Of a DNA stretch of 57,504 nt, positions 18,383 through 26,263 are shown one piece after another. The notes beneath the pieces were generated by a model. It was not told where the DNA came from. It was given only the letters and a program-made list of their open reading frames with translations, and did not search any database. The translations under genes and the position numbers were made by a program. This stretch comes from an uncultured bacterium (lineage in GTDB: Bacteria > Omnitrophota > Gorgyraeia > Ghiorseimicrobiales > Ghiorseimicrobiaceae): positions 1 through 57,504 of the forward strand of contig CAJVXN010000009.1 of NCBI GenBank assembly GCA_913009335.1, read 5' to 3'. Numbering within the stretch: the stretch's first letter is position 1; each line of letters opens with the position of its first letter.

Positions 18383-19681
18383 ATGAGAAAGATTCATAAT
18401 AAAATACTTAGTGTTGCCGGAAATGTTATTACGGTTAAGGGAACTGGCGTGGCCTATGAGGAATTGGCAGAGGTAAAGACCTCCTGGGGTAAGTCTCTGG
18501 CCCAGGTTATAAAATTGGAAAATGATATTGTTTCACTTCAGGTTTTCTCCGGAAGCCGCGGGATTTCTACCAATGATGAAGTGAAATTTCTCGGCCATCC
18601 CATGAAGGTTGCTTTCTCGGATAATATGCTGGGGAGGATTTTTAACGGAAGCGGACAACCTAGAGATAAAGGGCCGAACTTAACAGAAAATTTAATCGAG
18701 ATATCCGGCCCCGCGGTAAACCCGGTTAAAAGAATTATACCGAAACGAATGATACGAACTAACATCCCGATGATTGATGTGTTTAATTCATTGGTTGTAT
18801 CGCAAAAGTTACCCATATTTTCTATATCCGGAGAACCCTATAATGAGTTATTGGCTCGAATTGCGCTTCAGGCAGAAGTAGATATGATAATTTTGGGCGG
18901 TATAGGCCTTAAGTATGACCAGTATATGTTTTTTAAGAATGTATTGGAGGAGGGTGGGGCATTAAGCAGGTCAATATTTTTTATCCACACGGCATCTGAT
19001 CCTATAGTAGAGGGGTTAATGGTTCCCGATCTATCTCTGGCAGTAGCTGAAAAATTCGCATTAAAAGGAAAAGACGTCCTTGTTTTGCTTACGGATATGA
19101 CTAATTTTTCCGATGCCTTAAAGGAAATATCTATTACTATGGAACAGGTTCCTTCAAACCGCGGCTATCCCGGTGATTTATATAGTCAGTTAGCCAAGCG
19201 TTATGAGAAGGCAATTGATTTTGAAGGAGCAGGTTCAATTACTATATTAGCAGTAACTACAATGCCCGGAGATGATGTCACACATCCTGTGCCTGATAAT
19301 ACCGGATATATAACCGAAGGGCAGTTTTATTTAAGGGGCGGACGTATAGAGCCGTTTGGATCTTTAAGTCGCCTAAAACAACAAGTTAATGATAAGACAC
19401 GCAAGGATCACCGTGCGATTATGGACGGGATGATACAGCTTTATGCGCAATATAAAGAAACCGAAGAAAAAAGAGCAATGGGTTTTCGTATGGGTGATTG
19501 GGATAGAAAGTTATTAAAATACGGAAAACTGTTTGAAGATAAAATGATGGATTTATCGGTTAAGATTTCACTAGAGGATGCTTTAGATAATGGATGGAAG
19601 ATACTTGCCGAATGCTTTAACCCCGAAGAGACAAATTTCCGCACGGATTTGATAAAGGAGTTTTGGCCTAAGAAAGCTTAA
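18383..19681 (+). CDS. atpB: V-type ATPase regulatory subunit B
   Basis: Non-catalytic head subunit that alternates with A in the V1 hexamer. The 432-residue protein has a degenerate nucleotide loop ([16 protein letters not shown], no GKT), [16 protein letters not shown], and [20 protein letters not shown] near residue 255, followed by [15 protein letters not shown]. Length and motifs match bacterial B subunits. It lies 5 bases after A and 3 bases before D in a tightly packed operon. Confidence 0.97.
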   Translation: MRKIHNKILSVAGNVITVKGTGVAYEELAEVKTSWGKSLAQVIKLENDIVSLQVFSGSRGISTNDEVKFLGHPMKVAFSDNMLGRIFNGSGQPRDKGPNLTENLIEISGPAVNPVKRIIPKRMIRTNIPMIDVFNSLVVSQKLPIFSISGEPYNELLARIALQAEVDMIILGGIGLKYDQYMFFKNVLEEGGALSRSIFFIHTASDPIVEGLMVPDLSLAVAEKFALKGKDVLVLLTDMTNFSDALKEISITMEQVPSNRGYPGDLYSQLAKRYEKAIDFEGAGSITILAVTTMPGDDVTHPVPDNTGYITEGQFYLRGGRIEPFGSLSRLKQQVNDKTRKDHRAIMDGMIQLYAQYKETEEKRAMGFRMGDWDRKLLKYGKLFEDKMMDLSVKISLEDALDNGWKILAECFNPEETNFRTDLIKEFWPKKA

Positions 19682-19684
19682 TAT

Positions 19685-20296
19685 ATGCCTAAGATTAGGT
19701 TAACCAAGAATGAATTAAAGAAAAATAAGGATGCCCTTAAGCGGTTTTATCGTTATCTGCCTATGCTTCAGCTTAAGAAGAAGCAGTTGCAACTTGAGAT
19801 AATTAAAATATATCAGGTTATACAAGCTGAGGCAGCTGCAACCGATAAACTAAGAAGAGAAATTACTCTATGGGTTGATGTATTTGCCGAGGATGTATTC
19901 ATTGAAGACTTCATAAGTCTTAAAAGTATTAATATAGATGAGGGAAATATTGCGGGAGTTGATATTCCCGTATTTAGCGGTATTGATTTTACTCAAAAGG
20001 ATTATGATTTTATGGTGATGCCTTTATGGGTGGATCGCGCAATAGAATCCGTAAAGCAGATGTTGACCCAGAAAGCAAAACTTTCTGTATTACACAGACA
20101 ATTGGATATTTTAAAGGAAGAATTAAGGATTGCGACCCAAAGGGTTAATTTGTTTGAGAAGATAAAAATTCCCGAAGCAAAGGAAAACTCCCGCGTTATA
20201 CAGATATTCTTAGGAGAGCTTCAGACAGCTGAGGTAGTAAGAGGAAAAATCGCCAAGGCAAAGATAGAGCGAAGAAAACAAACTGTTGAAATATGA
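19685..20296 (+). CDS. atpD: V-type ATPase subunit D (central rotor stalk)
   Basis: Subunit D forms the rotating shaft inside the A3B3 head. The 203-residue protein starts KIRLTKNELKKNKDALKRF and is predicted to be mostly two long antiparallel helices, with the family stretch PMLQLKKKQLQLEI near residue 27 and a C-terminal heptad region up to AKIERRKQ. The F subunit that usually pairs with it is not in the operon. It overlaps subunit I by 4 bases. Confidence 0.93.
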   Translation: MPKIRLTKNELKKNKDALKRFYRYLPMLQLKKKQLQLEIIKIYQVIQAEAAATDKLRREITLWVDVFAEDVFIEDFISLKSINIDEGNIAGVDIPVFSGIDFTQKDYDFMVMPLWVDRAIESVKQMLTQKAKLSVLHRQLDILKEELRIATQRVNLFEKIKIPEAKENSRVIQIFLGELQTAEVVRGKIAKAKIERRKQTVEI

Positions 20297-22065
20297 TAGT
20301 ACCAATGCAAAAAATAACATTACTGGTGTCCTTAAAGGCTCGTGATTCCGCCCTTAGCGTATTACGCAAGATGGGAGTTGTGCATATTGAACATATGCGT
20401 ACACCTCAAGCCGAGCATATAACGTCTCTGGAGCAGAAGCTTATGTTATTAGATAAGGCATTGACGATTGTTGCCGAAGAGAAAACGCAAAAAGACGATT
20501 TAAACGAAAATGAGATAGCATCATACGTAAAAGAAATTATAGATTTTGATAAACAGAAGCAAAAGCTTGATCTTAGAATAGAGGAGTTTGAAAAAGAAAG
20601 GGTTTGGTTTGATCAGTGGGGGAATGTTTCGCAATCTACACTTTCCGATCTTGAGGAATCAGGGGTATTTATAAAGCTATATACTACGGATAAAAAATCT
20701 TTGAAATCCATCCCTCAGGATAAATTAGTGCAAATTCTGCGAGAAGATGGTAATAAGGTCTACTTAGCGTTTATTGGTTCATCAAGTAAAGACAGTCTTG
20801 ATTTTGTAGAAGTCCTACCACCTTCTGAAAATTTACATTCTCTAGAGAGAAAACTAGAAACCACAAAAGATAACTTAAATTCCATCAATGATAAATTGCA
20901 GAAGGCCTCAAGCTATACAAATATTTTTTCTGATTACAAAGCAGATCTTTTAAAAAAATTAGAATTTTGCAATGTAAGATTTGGCATGAAAGAGGATGAA
21001 GGAATTTCCTGCCTGGAAGGTTTTTGTCCCAAGGATACAGTAGTACTTATTAGGAAAACAGCAGATAAAGAAGGTTGGGCCGTGTTCGCAAGAGATCCCG
21101 ATGTTCCTCAAGAGGCTCCTACCTTAATAAAGAATCCAAAGTGGGTTGAGATTATAAAACCTGTATTTAAATTTATGGGCACTTTGCCGGGGTATGAGGA
21201 ATACGACATAAGTTTTTGGTTTCTTATTTTCTTTAGTTTATTTTTCGCAATGCTGATTGGTGACGCAGGATACGGTTTATTTTTTCTAATTACTACATTT
21301 TTCCTTCAGAGGAAATTCAAAAATATTATTAAAGGGCCGTTTTTATTAATGTATCTGTTAAGTGGCGCTACGATTATCTGGGGTGCAATTACAGGGACAT
21401 GGTTTGGTTTTGAGCAAATCGCGCAATTGCCAGTATTAAATTTTTTAGTTGTGGATAGAATAAACAGTTTTGTAGGGTCCAATCAGATTTTTATGATATA
21501 TTTATGTTTTTTAATCGGAGCGATTCATTTAAGCATTGCCCACGGTATAATAGCCTTTAGGTTTATTAATTCTGTAGTTGCTCTGGGGCAGCTTGGTTGG
21601 ATATGTATTGTTTGGGCAGCATTCTTTGTTGCCGGGGAATTGGTTCTTTCTCGTCCCATGCCCGATTTTACGGCAATCTTAGGTATTATCGGCTTTGTCC
21701 TGGTTATTTTATTCGGCAACCCGCAAAAAAACATATTAAAGGGCATGGCTCTTTCTTTAGCGGATTTGCCCCTTAAGGTAATTGGTTCATTTTCCGATAT
21801 TGTTTCTTATCTGCGGTTATTTATCGTTGGGTACGCAACTGTTGCCGTGGCGGGAGCTTTTAATAATATGGCTGTGGGAGAAGGTATTAATAGTATCTTT
21901 GCCGGTTTACTTGCAGCAGTTATACTTTTTTTAGGACACTCCTTAAACATACTTTTGGGTTTAATGTCAGTGATTGTTCACGGGATAAGGTTAAATATGC
22001 TTGAATTTTCCGGCCATCTTAATATGGAATGGTCAGGAAAAGAATATAGGCCTTTTAAAGAATAG
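20293..22065 (+). CDS. atpI: V-type ATPase membrane subunit I (a-subunit equivalent)
   Basis: Stator membrane subunit that forms the ion half-channels next to the K ring. The 590-residue protein has a long cytoplasmic N-terminal half (about 300 residues, with coiled-coil segments) and a C-terminal half with about seven hydrophobic helices. The essential Arg is in SYLRLFIVGYATVAVAGAF near residue 505, and HGIRLNMLEFSGHLNMEW marks the C-terminus. It starts in a 4-base overlap with subunit D. A structured 163-base spacer separates it from subunit K. Confidence 0.95.
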   Translation: MIVPMQKITLLVSLKARDSALSVLRKMGVVHIEHMRTPQAEHITSLEQKLMLLDKALTIVAEEKTQKDDLNENEIASYVKEIIDFDKQKQKLDLRIEEFEKERVWFDQWGNVSQSTLSDLEESGVFIKLYTTDKKSLKSIPQDKLVQILREDGNKVYLAFIGSSSKDSLDFVEVLPPSENLHSLERKLETTKDNLNSINDKLQKASSYTNIFSDYKADLLKKLEFCNVRFGMKEDEGISCLEGFCPKDTVVLIRKTADKEGWAVFARDPDVPQEAPTLIKNPKWVEIIKPVFKFMGTLPGYEEYDISFWFLIFFSLFFAMLIGDAGYGLFFLITTFFLQRKFKNIIKGPFLLMYLLSGATIIWGAITGTWFGFEQIAQLPVLNFLVVDRINSFVGSNQIFMIYLCFLIGAIHLSIAHGIIAFRFINSVVALGQLGWICIVWAAFFVAGELVLSRPMPDFTAILGIIGFVLVILFGNPQKNILKGMALSLADLPLKVIGSFSDIVSYLRLFIVGYATVAVAGAFNNMAVGEGINSIFAGLLAAVILFLGHSLNILLGLMSVIVHGIRLNMLEFSGHLNMEWSGKEYRPFKE

Positions 22066-22085
22066 AAATATCTCGGCATCAAAGC

Positions 22086-22221
22086 ACTACGTAGATTTCA
22101 TAGAAATCTACTTGTAGCTGCCGGGACTAAGTCCTGGAAATCCATAGGATTTCGTAGGGTAATTCAGATAGATAACTTATATCGGTCCGAGGCTTCTATA
22201 AGTTATGGCTTCATTAAGGAG
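22086..22221 (+). repeat. Structured intergenic element A, upstream of atpK
   Basis: Three stacked hairpins: GTAGATTTC/GAAATCTAC (22091/22103), GAAATCC/GGATTTC (22137/22147) inside CCT/AGG, and ATAACTTAT/ATAAGTTAT (22172/22198). The last lies between AATTC (22161-22165) and TTCATTA (22210-22216), and the outer TAAT/ATTA (22160/22213) pair. It ends at the AAGGAGG of atpK. It shares its joints, but not its stem sequences, with the elements before yqeY, the PAC2 gene, purH and folC. Confidence 0.65.
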
Positions 22222-22228
22222 GTTAATT

Positions 22229-22675
22229 ATGGTTGAAGGTTTTGGTGATATGAATTTTTCTCTTGTGTTTGCTGCTATCGGTTCTGCTTTTGGAACCGGT
22301 ATTGCCGGCATGGCTGCTGTGGGGGCGTGGAAGAAGGCTTTTTCACAGAATAAAGCAGCACCGTTTACATTAATTGCGTTTGTAGGAGCTCCTCTTACTC
22401 AGACACTGTACGGTATGATTTTAAGGGATAAGATAATTCAGGCTAATCTTCCCGCGGATCCGCAAACGTACCGTTATTTGATGATTATCGGAGCTGTAGC
22501 AGGTATAGCTATGGGTGTGTCTGCCTATATGCAGGGCAAGGCAGCAGCAAGGGCATCTGATGCTTTAGCCGAGACAGGTAAAGGGTTTGGACAATACATA
22601 ATGGTTTTAGGAGTAATTGAAACAGTCGCTTTATTTGTTATGGCCTTTTGCATGATGGCGCTTCCTAAGGGATAG
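22229..22675 (+). CDS. atpK: V-type ATPase subunit K (proteolipid ring)
   Basis: Ion-carrying rotor ring subunit, 148 residues, with four transmembrane helices (a fused double hairpin). The second hairpin has the ion-binding Glu in VLGVIETVALF. The first has no carboxylate but shows LTQTLY, and a Gln follows in YMQGKAAARA. This Thr-Gln-Tyr/Gln/Glu set matches the sodium-binding residues of Enterococcus NtpK, so sodium coupling is plausible. The ATG at 22229 is chosen because AAGGAGG lies 5-6 bases before it; an upstream in-frame ATG at 22205 has no such site. Confidence 0.93.
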   Translation: MVEGFGDMNFSLVFAAIGSAFGTGIAGMAAVGAWKKAFSQNKAAPFTLIAFVGAPLTQTLYGMILRDKIIQANLPADPQTYRYLMIIGAVAGIAMGVSAYMQGKAAARASDALAETGKGFGQYIMVLGVIETVALFVMAFCMMALPKG

Positions 22676-22707
22676 TTTATATTTTTGGTTTTCAAAGAAT
22701 TCATTTC

Positions 22708-22784
22708 GGGCGGTTAGTTCAGTTGGTTAGAACGTTTGATTTACATTCAAAAGGTCACAGGTTCGAGTCCTGTACCGCCCACCA
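22708..22784 (+). tRNA. tRNA-Val (anticodon TAC)
   Basis: Acceptor GGGCGGT/ACCGCCC, anticodon stem TTTGA/TCAAA with loop TTTACAT (anticodon TAC), and T-loop GTTCGAGTC. The 3' CCA is encoded. A long inverted repeat (CCACGT at 22782 with ACGTGG at 22815, and ATGAAATTC/GAATTTCAT inside) begins within the CCA end. Confidence 0.95.
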
Positions 22785-22916
22785 CGTAAAATGAAATTCA
22801 GAAAGAATTTCATCACGTGGTTAGGGGCGTGGTTGTCGAAGGTAACTTTACGGTCCACCATAAAAAATCCTTGCAAATAAGGTTATTTTAAGTTAAAATC
22901 GTAACTCATCTAAAGA

Positions 22917-22994
22917 GGGGACGTAGCGTAGTCTGGTTAACGCGACAGATTGTCGATCTGTAGATCGCGGGTTCAAATCCCGTCGTCCCCGCCA
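22917..22994 (+). tRNA. tRNA-Asp (anticodon GTC)
   Basis: Acceptor GGGGACG/CGTCCCC, anticodon stem ACAGA/TCTGT with loop TTGTCGA (anticodon GTC), T-arm GCGGG-TTCAAAT-CCCGT, and an encoded CCA after G. An intrinsic terminator follows at 23003. The 3' end of this tRNA, plus the terminator, is duplicated twice downstream. Confidence 0.95.
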
Positions 22995-23460
22995 AAATCA
23001 ACAGCCCTGTAATTAAGCAATTAGATCGCAGGGCTTTTTATATAACTGAGGGATTTGGACGAAAGGGGTATGGGGAAATTCTTTTCCCCATGTTTTCGGG
23101 GTGACGTTGAGGCGAAGACGAACACCAGAGGGGCAGAGCCCCTATGGGGAGCCTTGATATAATCAAGGTGACGTGAACATCCCGTCGTCCCCGCCAAAAT
23201 CAATAGCCCTGTAATTAAGTAATTAGATCGCAGGGCTTTTTATATAGCTGAGGGATTTGGACGAAAGGGGTATGGGGAAATTCTTTTCCCTATGTTTTCG
23301 GGGTGACCGTGAAGTCCCGATGTTTTGTCGGGACGAACACCGACCCCGCATATTGCGGGGTATGGAGAGCCTTGATAAAATCAAGGAGACGTGAATATCC
23401 TGCCGTCTCCCGCCAAAACAATCACCCTGCGGTTAAAGATTGGATCGCAGGTTTTTTTTG
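22979..23460 (+). repeat. Array of three tRNA-Asp 3' ends with terminators and variable spacers
   Basis: CCCGTCGTCCCCGCCAAAA of the tRNA-Asp tail (22979) recurs at 23181 exactly and at 23399 as a diverged copy. Each copy is followed by a terminator (AGCCCTG/CAGGGCT at 23003/23029 and 23205/23231; CCTGCG/CGCAGG at 23426/23446, all with T-runs). The spacers of about 140-160 bases share GAGGGATTTGGACGAAAGGG, a GGGGAAA/TTTCCCC-type hairpin and CCTTGAT/ATCAAGG, but differ at internal hairpins. This fills the stretch between tRNA-Asp and the next gene; no credible coding frame is present. Confidence 0.8.
23003..23040 (+). terminator. Intrinsic terminator after tRNA-Asp
   Basis: AGCCCTG (23003-23009) pairs with CAGGGCT (23029-23035), with an inner TAATT/AATTA stem, followed by a T-run. 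Two further copies of the same terminator lie at 23205-23241 and 23426-23459. Confidence 0.85.
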
Positions 23461-23515
23461 CTTTATTTTATACGCCTCAAAAAGTATAATATTATATAGA
23501 TATAGAAGGAGAAAT

Positions 23516-24091
23516 ATGAGTAGTTTGCAGAGTCGAATTATTCGGGCTATTAAATTGGATCCTACATTATATCAGGAGGTCAAGAAGGATAATGATGCTT
23601 TGCCTCAGGCAATGCTAATAATCGTTGCTGTGAGTATTGCTACATCAATCTGTCTGGGTTTTTTTAGAGCATACGGTTTATCTCATTTAGTAGTAGGATT
23701 ATTTGTTGCTCTTATTGTTTGGTATGTTAGAACAGGTATTGTTTTTTTAACCGGTTTTTATCTTCTCCCCGGGCCAGAAGGCGGGGTAAAGTATAAGGAA
23801 TTATTGCGTGTTGTAGGTTTTGCCGCCTCGCCGGGATTAATTATGATATTAGGTTTTATTTCATCTCTTGCGCCTATTGTGCTTATGGTCTCTGCGTTTT
23901 GGATGCTTGCTGCTTTAGTTGTCGCTGTAAAAGAAGCTTTTAATTATGCCACTATGCGGCGTGCCATAGGAGTATGTTTTGTTATCATATTAATACAGGC
24001 AGTAATTATTAAATTTTTATTTTTTCCCACTGGGTCGCCTAAGTCATTAGAGCTGCCTATATCTAATGGGTCAATTATTACCCCGCGTTAA
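23516..24091 (+). CDS. YIP1-family membrane protein
   Basis: A 191-residue protein with about five hydrophobic segments, resembling the Yip1 domain family of unknown bacterial function. It begins MSSLQSRIIRAIKLDPTLYQ, a cytoplasmic lead with the LDPTLYQE segment typical of the family, then helices from residue 31 on. The frame is open far upstream through the tRNA-tail array, but AAGGAG just before 23516 and the repeat nature of the upstream DNA fix this start. A TATAAT at 23485-23490 could be its -10. Confidence 0.8.
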   Translation: MSSLQSRIIRAIKLDPTLYQEVKKDNDALPQAMLIIVAVSIATSICLGFFRAYGLSHLVVGLFVALIVWYVRTGIVFLTGFYLLPGPEGGVKYKELLRVVGFAASPGLIMILGFISSLAPIVLMVSAFWMLAALVVAVKEAFNYATMRRAIGVCFVIILIQAVIIKFLFFPTGSPKSLELPISNGSIITPR

Positions 24092-24093
24092 AT

Positions 24094-24522
24094 ATGCCGT
24101 TATTTAATCTATCTATTGCTAAAGAAAAACAGCTAATCATTCGAATGAAGCGGATGGGTATTAGCGAGAATGATTTAAGGGAAACTTATGTTCGCGCCTC
24201 AGGGCCCGGAGGACAAAAAATTAATAAAACTTCATCTTGTGTATTATTGCGCCATGAGCCTAGTGGCATATCGGTTAAATGTCAGGATAGCCGTAGTCGC
24301 AGCCTGAACCGTTTTATTGCCAGAAGAAGACTCTTAGATTTAATAGAGAAAGAACGATGCGGTTTTATAGAGGAAGAGAAGAAGCGAATTGATAAAATTC
24401 GCAGGCAGAAACGCAGAAGAAGCCGTCGCGCAAAAGCGAAGATGCTCGATGAAAAGCGTATGCGTTCCAGTAAAAAACAAACGCGTGCTCCTATTAAGGC
24501 GCACTCAATAGAAAAAGAATAG
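24094..24522 (+). CDS. Release-factor-like (GGQ) protein
   Basis: A 142-residue protein containing a class I release-factor catalytic domain without codon-recognition domains. RASGPGGQKINKTSSCV carries the GGQ tripeptide needed for peptidyl-tRNA hydrolysis, and the C-terminal third is a Lys/Arg tail (RRQKRRRSRRAKAKM) as in ribosome-rescue factors of the ArfB/C12orf65 type. It probably frees stalled ribosomes. The start is 2 bases after the YIP1 gene, with no clear ribosome binding site, which suggests coupling. Confidence 0.85.
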   Translation: MPLFNLSIAKEKQLIIRMKRMGISENDLRETYVRASGPGGQKINKTSSCVLLRHEPSGISVKCQDSRSRSLNRFIARRRLLDLIEKERCGFIEEEKKRIDKIRRQKRRRSRRAKAKMLDEKRMRSSKKQTRAPIKAHSIEKE

Positions 24523-24548
24523 TTAGTTAAATCAAGAAAGGATATTTT

Positions 24549-24869
24549 ATGATTACACACGATGATTTTAAAAAGTTAGACATAAAGATAGCCGTAATTA
24601 AAGAGGCAGTTGTCCATCCGGATGCGGATAAACTTTATGTATTAAAAGTTGATTTAGGAGGAGAAGAAAAGCAGTTGGTTGCCGGCATACGTAAATATTA
24701 TCTACCTGAAGAATTACTGGGCAAGCAGGTAGTCGTGCTTAATAATTTAGAGCCACGTACTGTAAGAGGGGTCGAGAGTCAGGGTATGCTTTTGGTCGCT
24801 TCTGATGATGAGGGTCTAAGTATGCTTACTACTGATAAGCCTAGAAAATTAGGCAGCATAATAAGCTAG
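24549..24869 (+). CDS. Stand-alone tRNA-binding domain (MetRS beta/EMAP-like)
   Basis: A 106-residue OB-fold protein of the tRNA-bind family (LDIKIAVIKEAVVHPDADKL, VAGIRKYYLPEELLGK, LEPRTVRGVESQGMLLVAS). It equals the C-terminal domain of methionyl-tRNA synthetase and probably binds tRNA or acts as a detached beta subunit. The GVESQGMLL signature is intact. AAGAAAGG lies upstream, and the stop is directly followed by the ATG of the YjbQ gene. Confidence 0.88.
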   Translation: MITHDDFKKLDIKIAVIKEAVVHPDADKLYVLKVDLGGEEKQLVAGIRKYYLPEELLGKQVVVLNNLEPRTVRGVESQGMLLVASDDEGLSMLTTDKPRKLGSIIS

Positions 24870-25292
24870 ATGATTAAGAAAAAATCACTGAAGTTTTCTA
24901 CAAAAGGAAACTGCGATATTATCAATATAAGCGATGATATTGCGGATGCTTTATCATCAAGTGGGCTTCGTGATGGAACGGTTACCGTATTTTGCGTTGG
25001 TTCAACGGGCGGGATTATGACCTGTGAATATGAGCCGGGATTGGCCGCTGATATAAAGGATTTTTTCCAGAAAATAATTCCACAAAATAAATCCTATAAA
25101 CATGATGAAACCTGGGGTGATGCCAATGGCCATTCACACCTGCGGGCATCTTTATTAGGCTCGTCAGTCTCTGTCCCTTTTATTGATAAAAAATTAGTTC
25201 TAGGTACATGGCAGCAGGTTGTATTTATAGATTTTGATAACCGTCCCCGCAGCCGAGAAGTTATTCTCCAATTTATCGGCGAACCCCGTTAG
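24870..25292 (+). CDS. YjbQ/UPF0047 family protein
   Basis: A 140-residue protein of the YjbQ family (secondary thiamine-phosphate synthase-like). Conserved segments are GTVTVFCVGSTGGIMTCEYE, WGDANGHSHLRASLLGSS and LGTWQQVVFIDFDNRPR. The last three codons (CCC CGT TAG, Pro-Arg-stop) lie inside the left end of a MITE-like element, so the native C-terminus was probably slightly different. It follows the tRNA-binding gene with no gap. Confidence 0.88.
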   Translation: MIKKKSLKFSTKGNCDIINISDDIADALSSSGLRDGTVTVFCVGSTGGIMTCEYEPGLAADIKDFFQKIIPQNKSYKHDETWGDANGHSHLRASLLGSSVSVPFIDKKLVLGTWQQVVFIDFDNRPRSREVILQFIGEPR

Positions 25293-25406
25293 AGATATTG
25301 GCATATTGTTTAAAAGGACAGATTGATATTTATGAAAGCAGAAAGTTTGAGTGAAAATGCAGCTTCGATAGGTATCCCGCAAAGGGCGGGATTATCTCTA
25401 ACGGGG
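25284..25406. mobile_element. MITE-like element M1
   Basis: A 123-base unit with perfect 14-base terminal inverted repeats, CCCCGTTAGAGATA (25284-25297) and TATCTCTAACGGGG (25393-25406). It is flanked by the direct repeat CGAA on both sides (25280-25283 and 25407-25410), the mark of a transposition target duplication. It contains no gene, has a CCCGC/GCGGG hairpin near the right end, and supplies the stop codon of the YjbQ gene. A second element with the same ends is at 54874. Confidence 0.75.
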
Positions 25407-25438
25407 CGAATAGGATAAAGATATTTAGGGAATATATA

Positions 25439-26260
25439 ATGCATATGGAATTATCAGATTTGGAATATGTTATCTTTGATGTAGAAACTACAGGGCTTGC
25501 TCCTGAGGCAGGAGATAGAATTGTAGAAATTGCCGCTGTTAAGGTAGCTGGGAATAATATAATAGGCCAATTCCATTGTTTAGTTAATAGTAAAGTACCT
25601 ATATCGCAAGGGGCATTTGCGGTAAACGGCATAACGGATAAGATGCTAAAGAGCGCTCTTGAGCCAGAAAATGTTATACCGAAATTCATGGATTTTATAG
25701 AAGATAATATGCTGTTTGCCTATAATGCTAAATTTGATATAGGATTTCTCGGGCAGGAATTAAGACTGCTTAAGCAAAGTTTACCGAAAGAGCTTTTGGT
25801 GGTCGATATCTTAGCTATGGCGAGAGCATTATTGCCTAACCTTGGAAGGTATAGTTTAAGTTTTGTGGCTAAGCATTTTGCCATAAAAGAAACACAGCAA
25901 CATCGCGCCCTAGCTGATGCGCAAATGAGCCTGGAAGTTCTTAAGATACTATTCGGTATATTAAACAAACAAGGGGTTAATGAATTTTCTTATGTTAAAA
26001 CCGCATTTTGTATAGATAGAGAAGTGGTAAATAGGGCCATAGGCGGGCGAATTGCTGAAATACAGGAAGCAATGAATGTGGGCGCAAGACTTAAAATAAG
26101 ATATTTTTCTGTATTAAGAGGTGAGGTTACAGAGAGGGACGTAACACCACGGGAAATAATGAAAGAAGGAAAATATGATTATTTAGTGGGATATTGTCAC
26201 TTAAAGCAAAAAGAGCGTATTTTTAGAATAGACGGTATTTTAAAACTTGAAATGATGTAG
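25439..26260 (+). CDS. DEDDh exonuclease fused to a WYL-like domain
   Basis: A 273-residue two-domain protein. Residues 1-175 form a DnaQ/RNase T-type 3'-5' exonuclease: Exo I FDVETTGLAPEAGD, Exo II AYNAKFDIGFL and Exo III HRALADAQ, i.e. DEDDh. Residues about 195-273 resemble a WYL domain: AEIQEAMNVGARLKIRYFS, then ERDVTPREIM, then YDYLVGYCH and RIFRIDGILKLE. WYL domains sense nucleic acids or nucleotides, often in DNA-damage or defence regulators. The fusion could make exonuclease activity ligand-controlled. AGGGA upstream supports the ATG at 25439. pabB follows after 3 bases. Confidence 0.82.
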   Translation: MHMELSDLEYVIFDVETTGLAPEAGDRIVEIAAVKVAGNNIIGQFHCLVNSKVPISQGAFAVNGITDKMLKSALEPENVIPKFMDFIEDNMLFAYNAKFDIGFLGQELRLLKQSLPKELLVVDILAMARALLPNLGRYSLSFVAKHFAIKETQQHRALADAQMSLEVLKILFGILNKQGVNEFSYVKTAFCIDREVVNRAIGGRIAEIQEAMNVGARLKIRYFSVLRGEVTERDVTPREIMKEGKYDYLVGYCHLKQKERIFRIDGILKLEMM

Positions 26261-26263
26261 GAT

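Noticed and set aside
22821-22860. Possible third tRNA or tRNA fragment ending GGTCCACCA
   Set aside because: No acceptor, anticodon or T-arm pairing can be drawn around it.
22979-23460. CRISPR array
   Set aside because: Only three units of 60-220 bases, with repeats that are tRNA tails and terminators, and no cas genes.
23303-23515. N-terminal extension of the YIP1-family gene
   Set aside because: The extension reads through tRNA-tail repeats and a terminator; a proper AAGGAG precedes the ATG at 23516.
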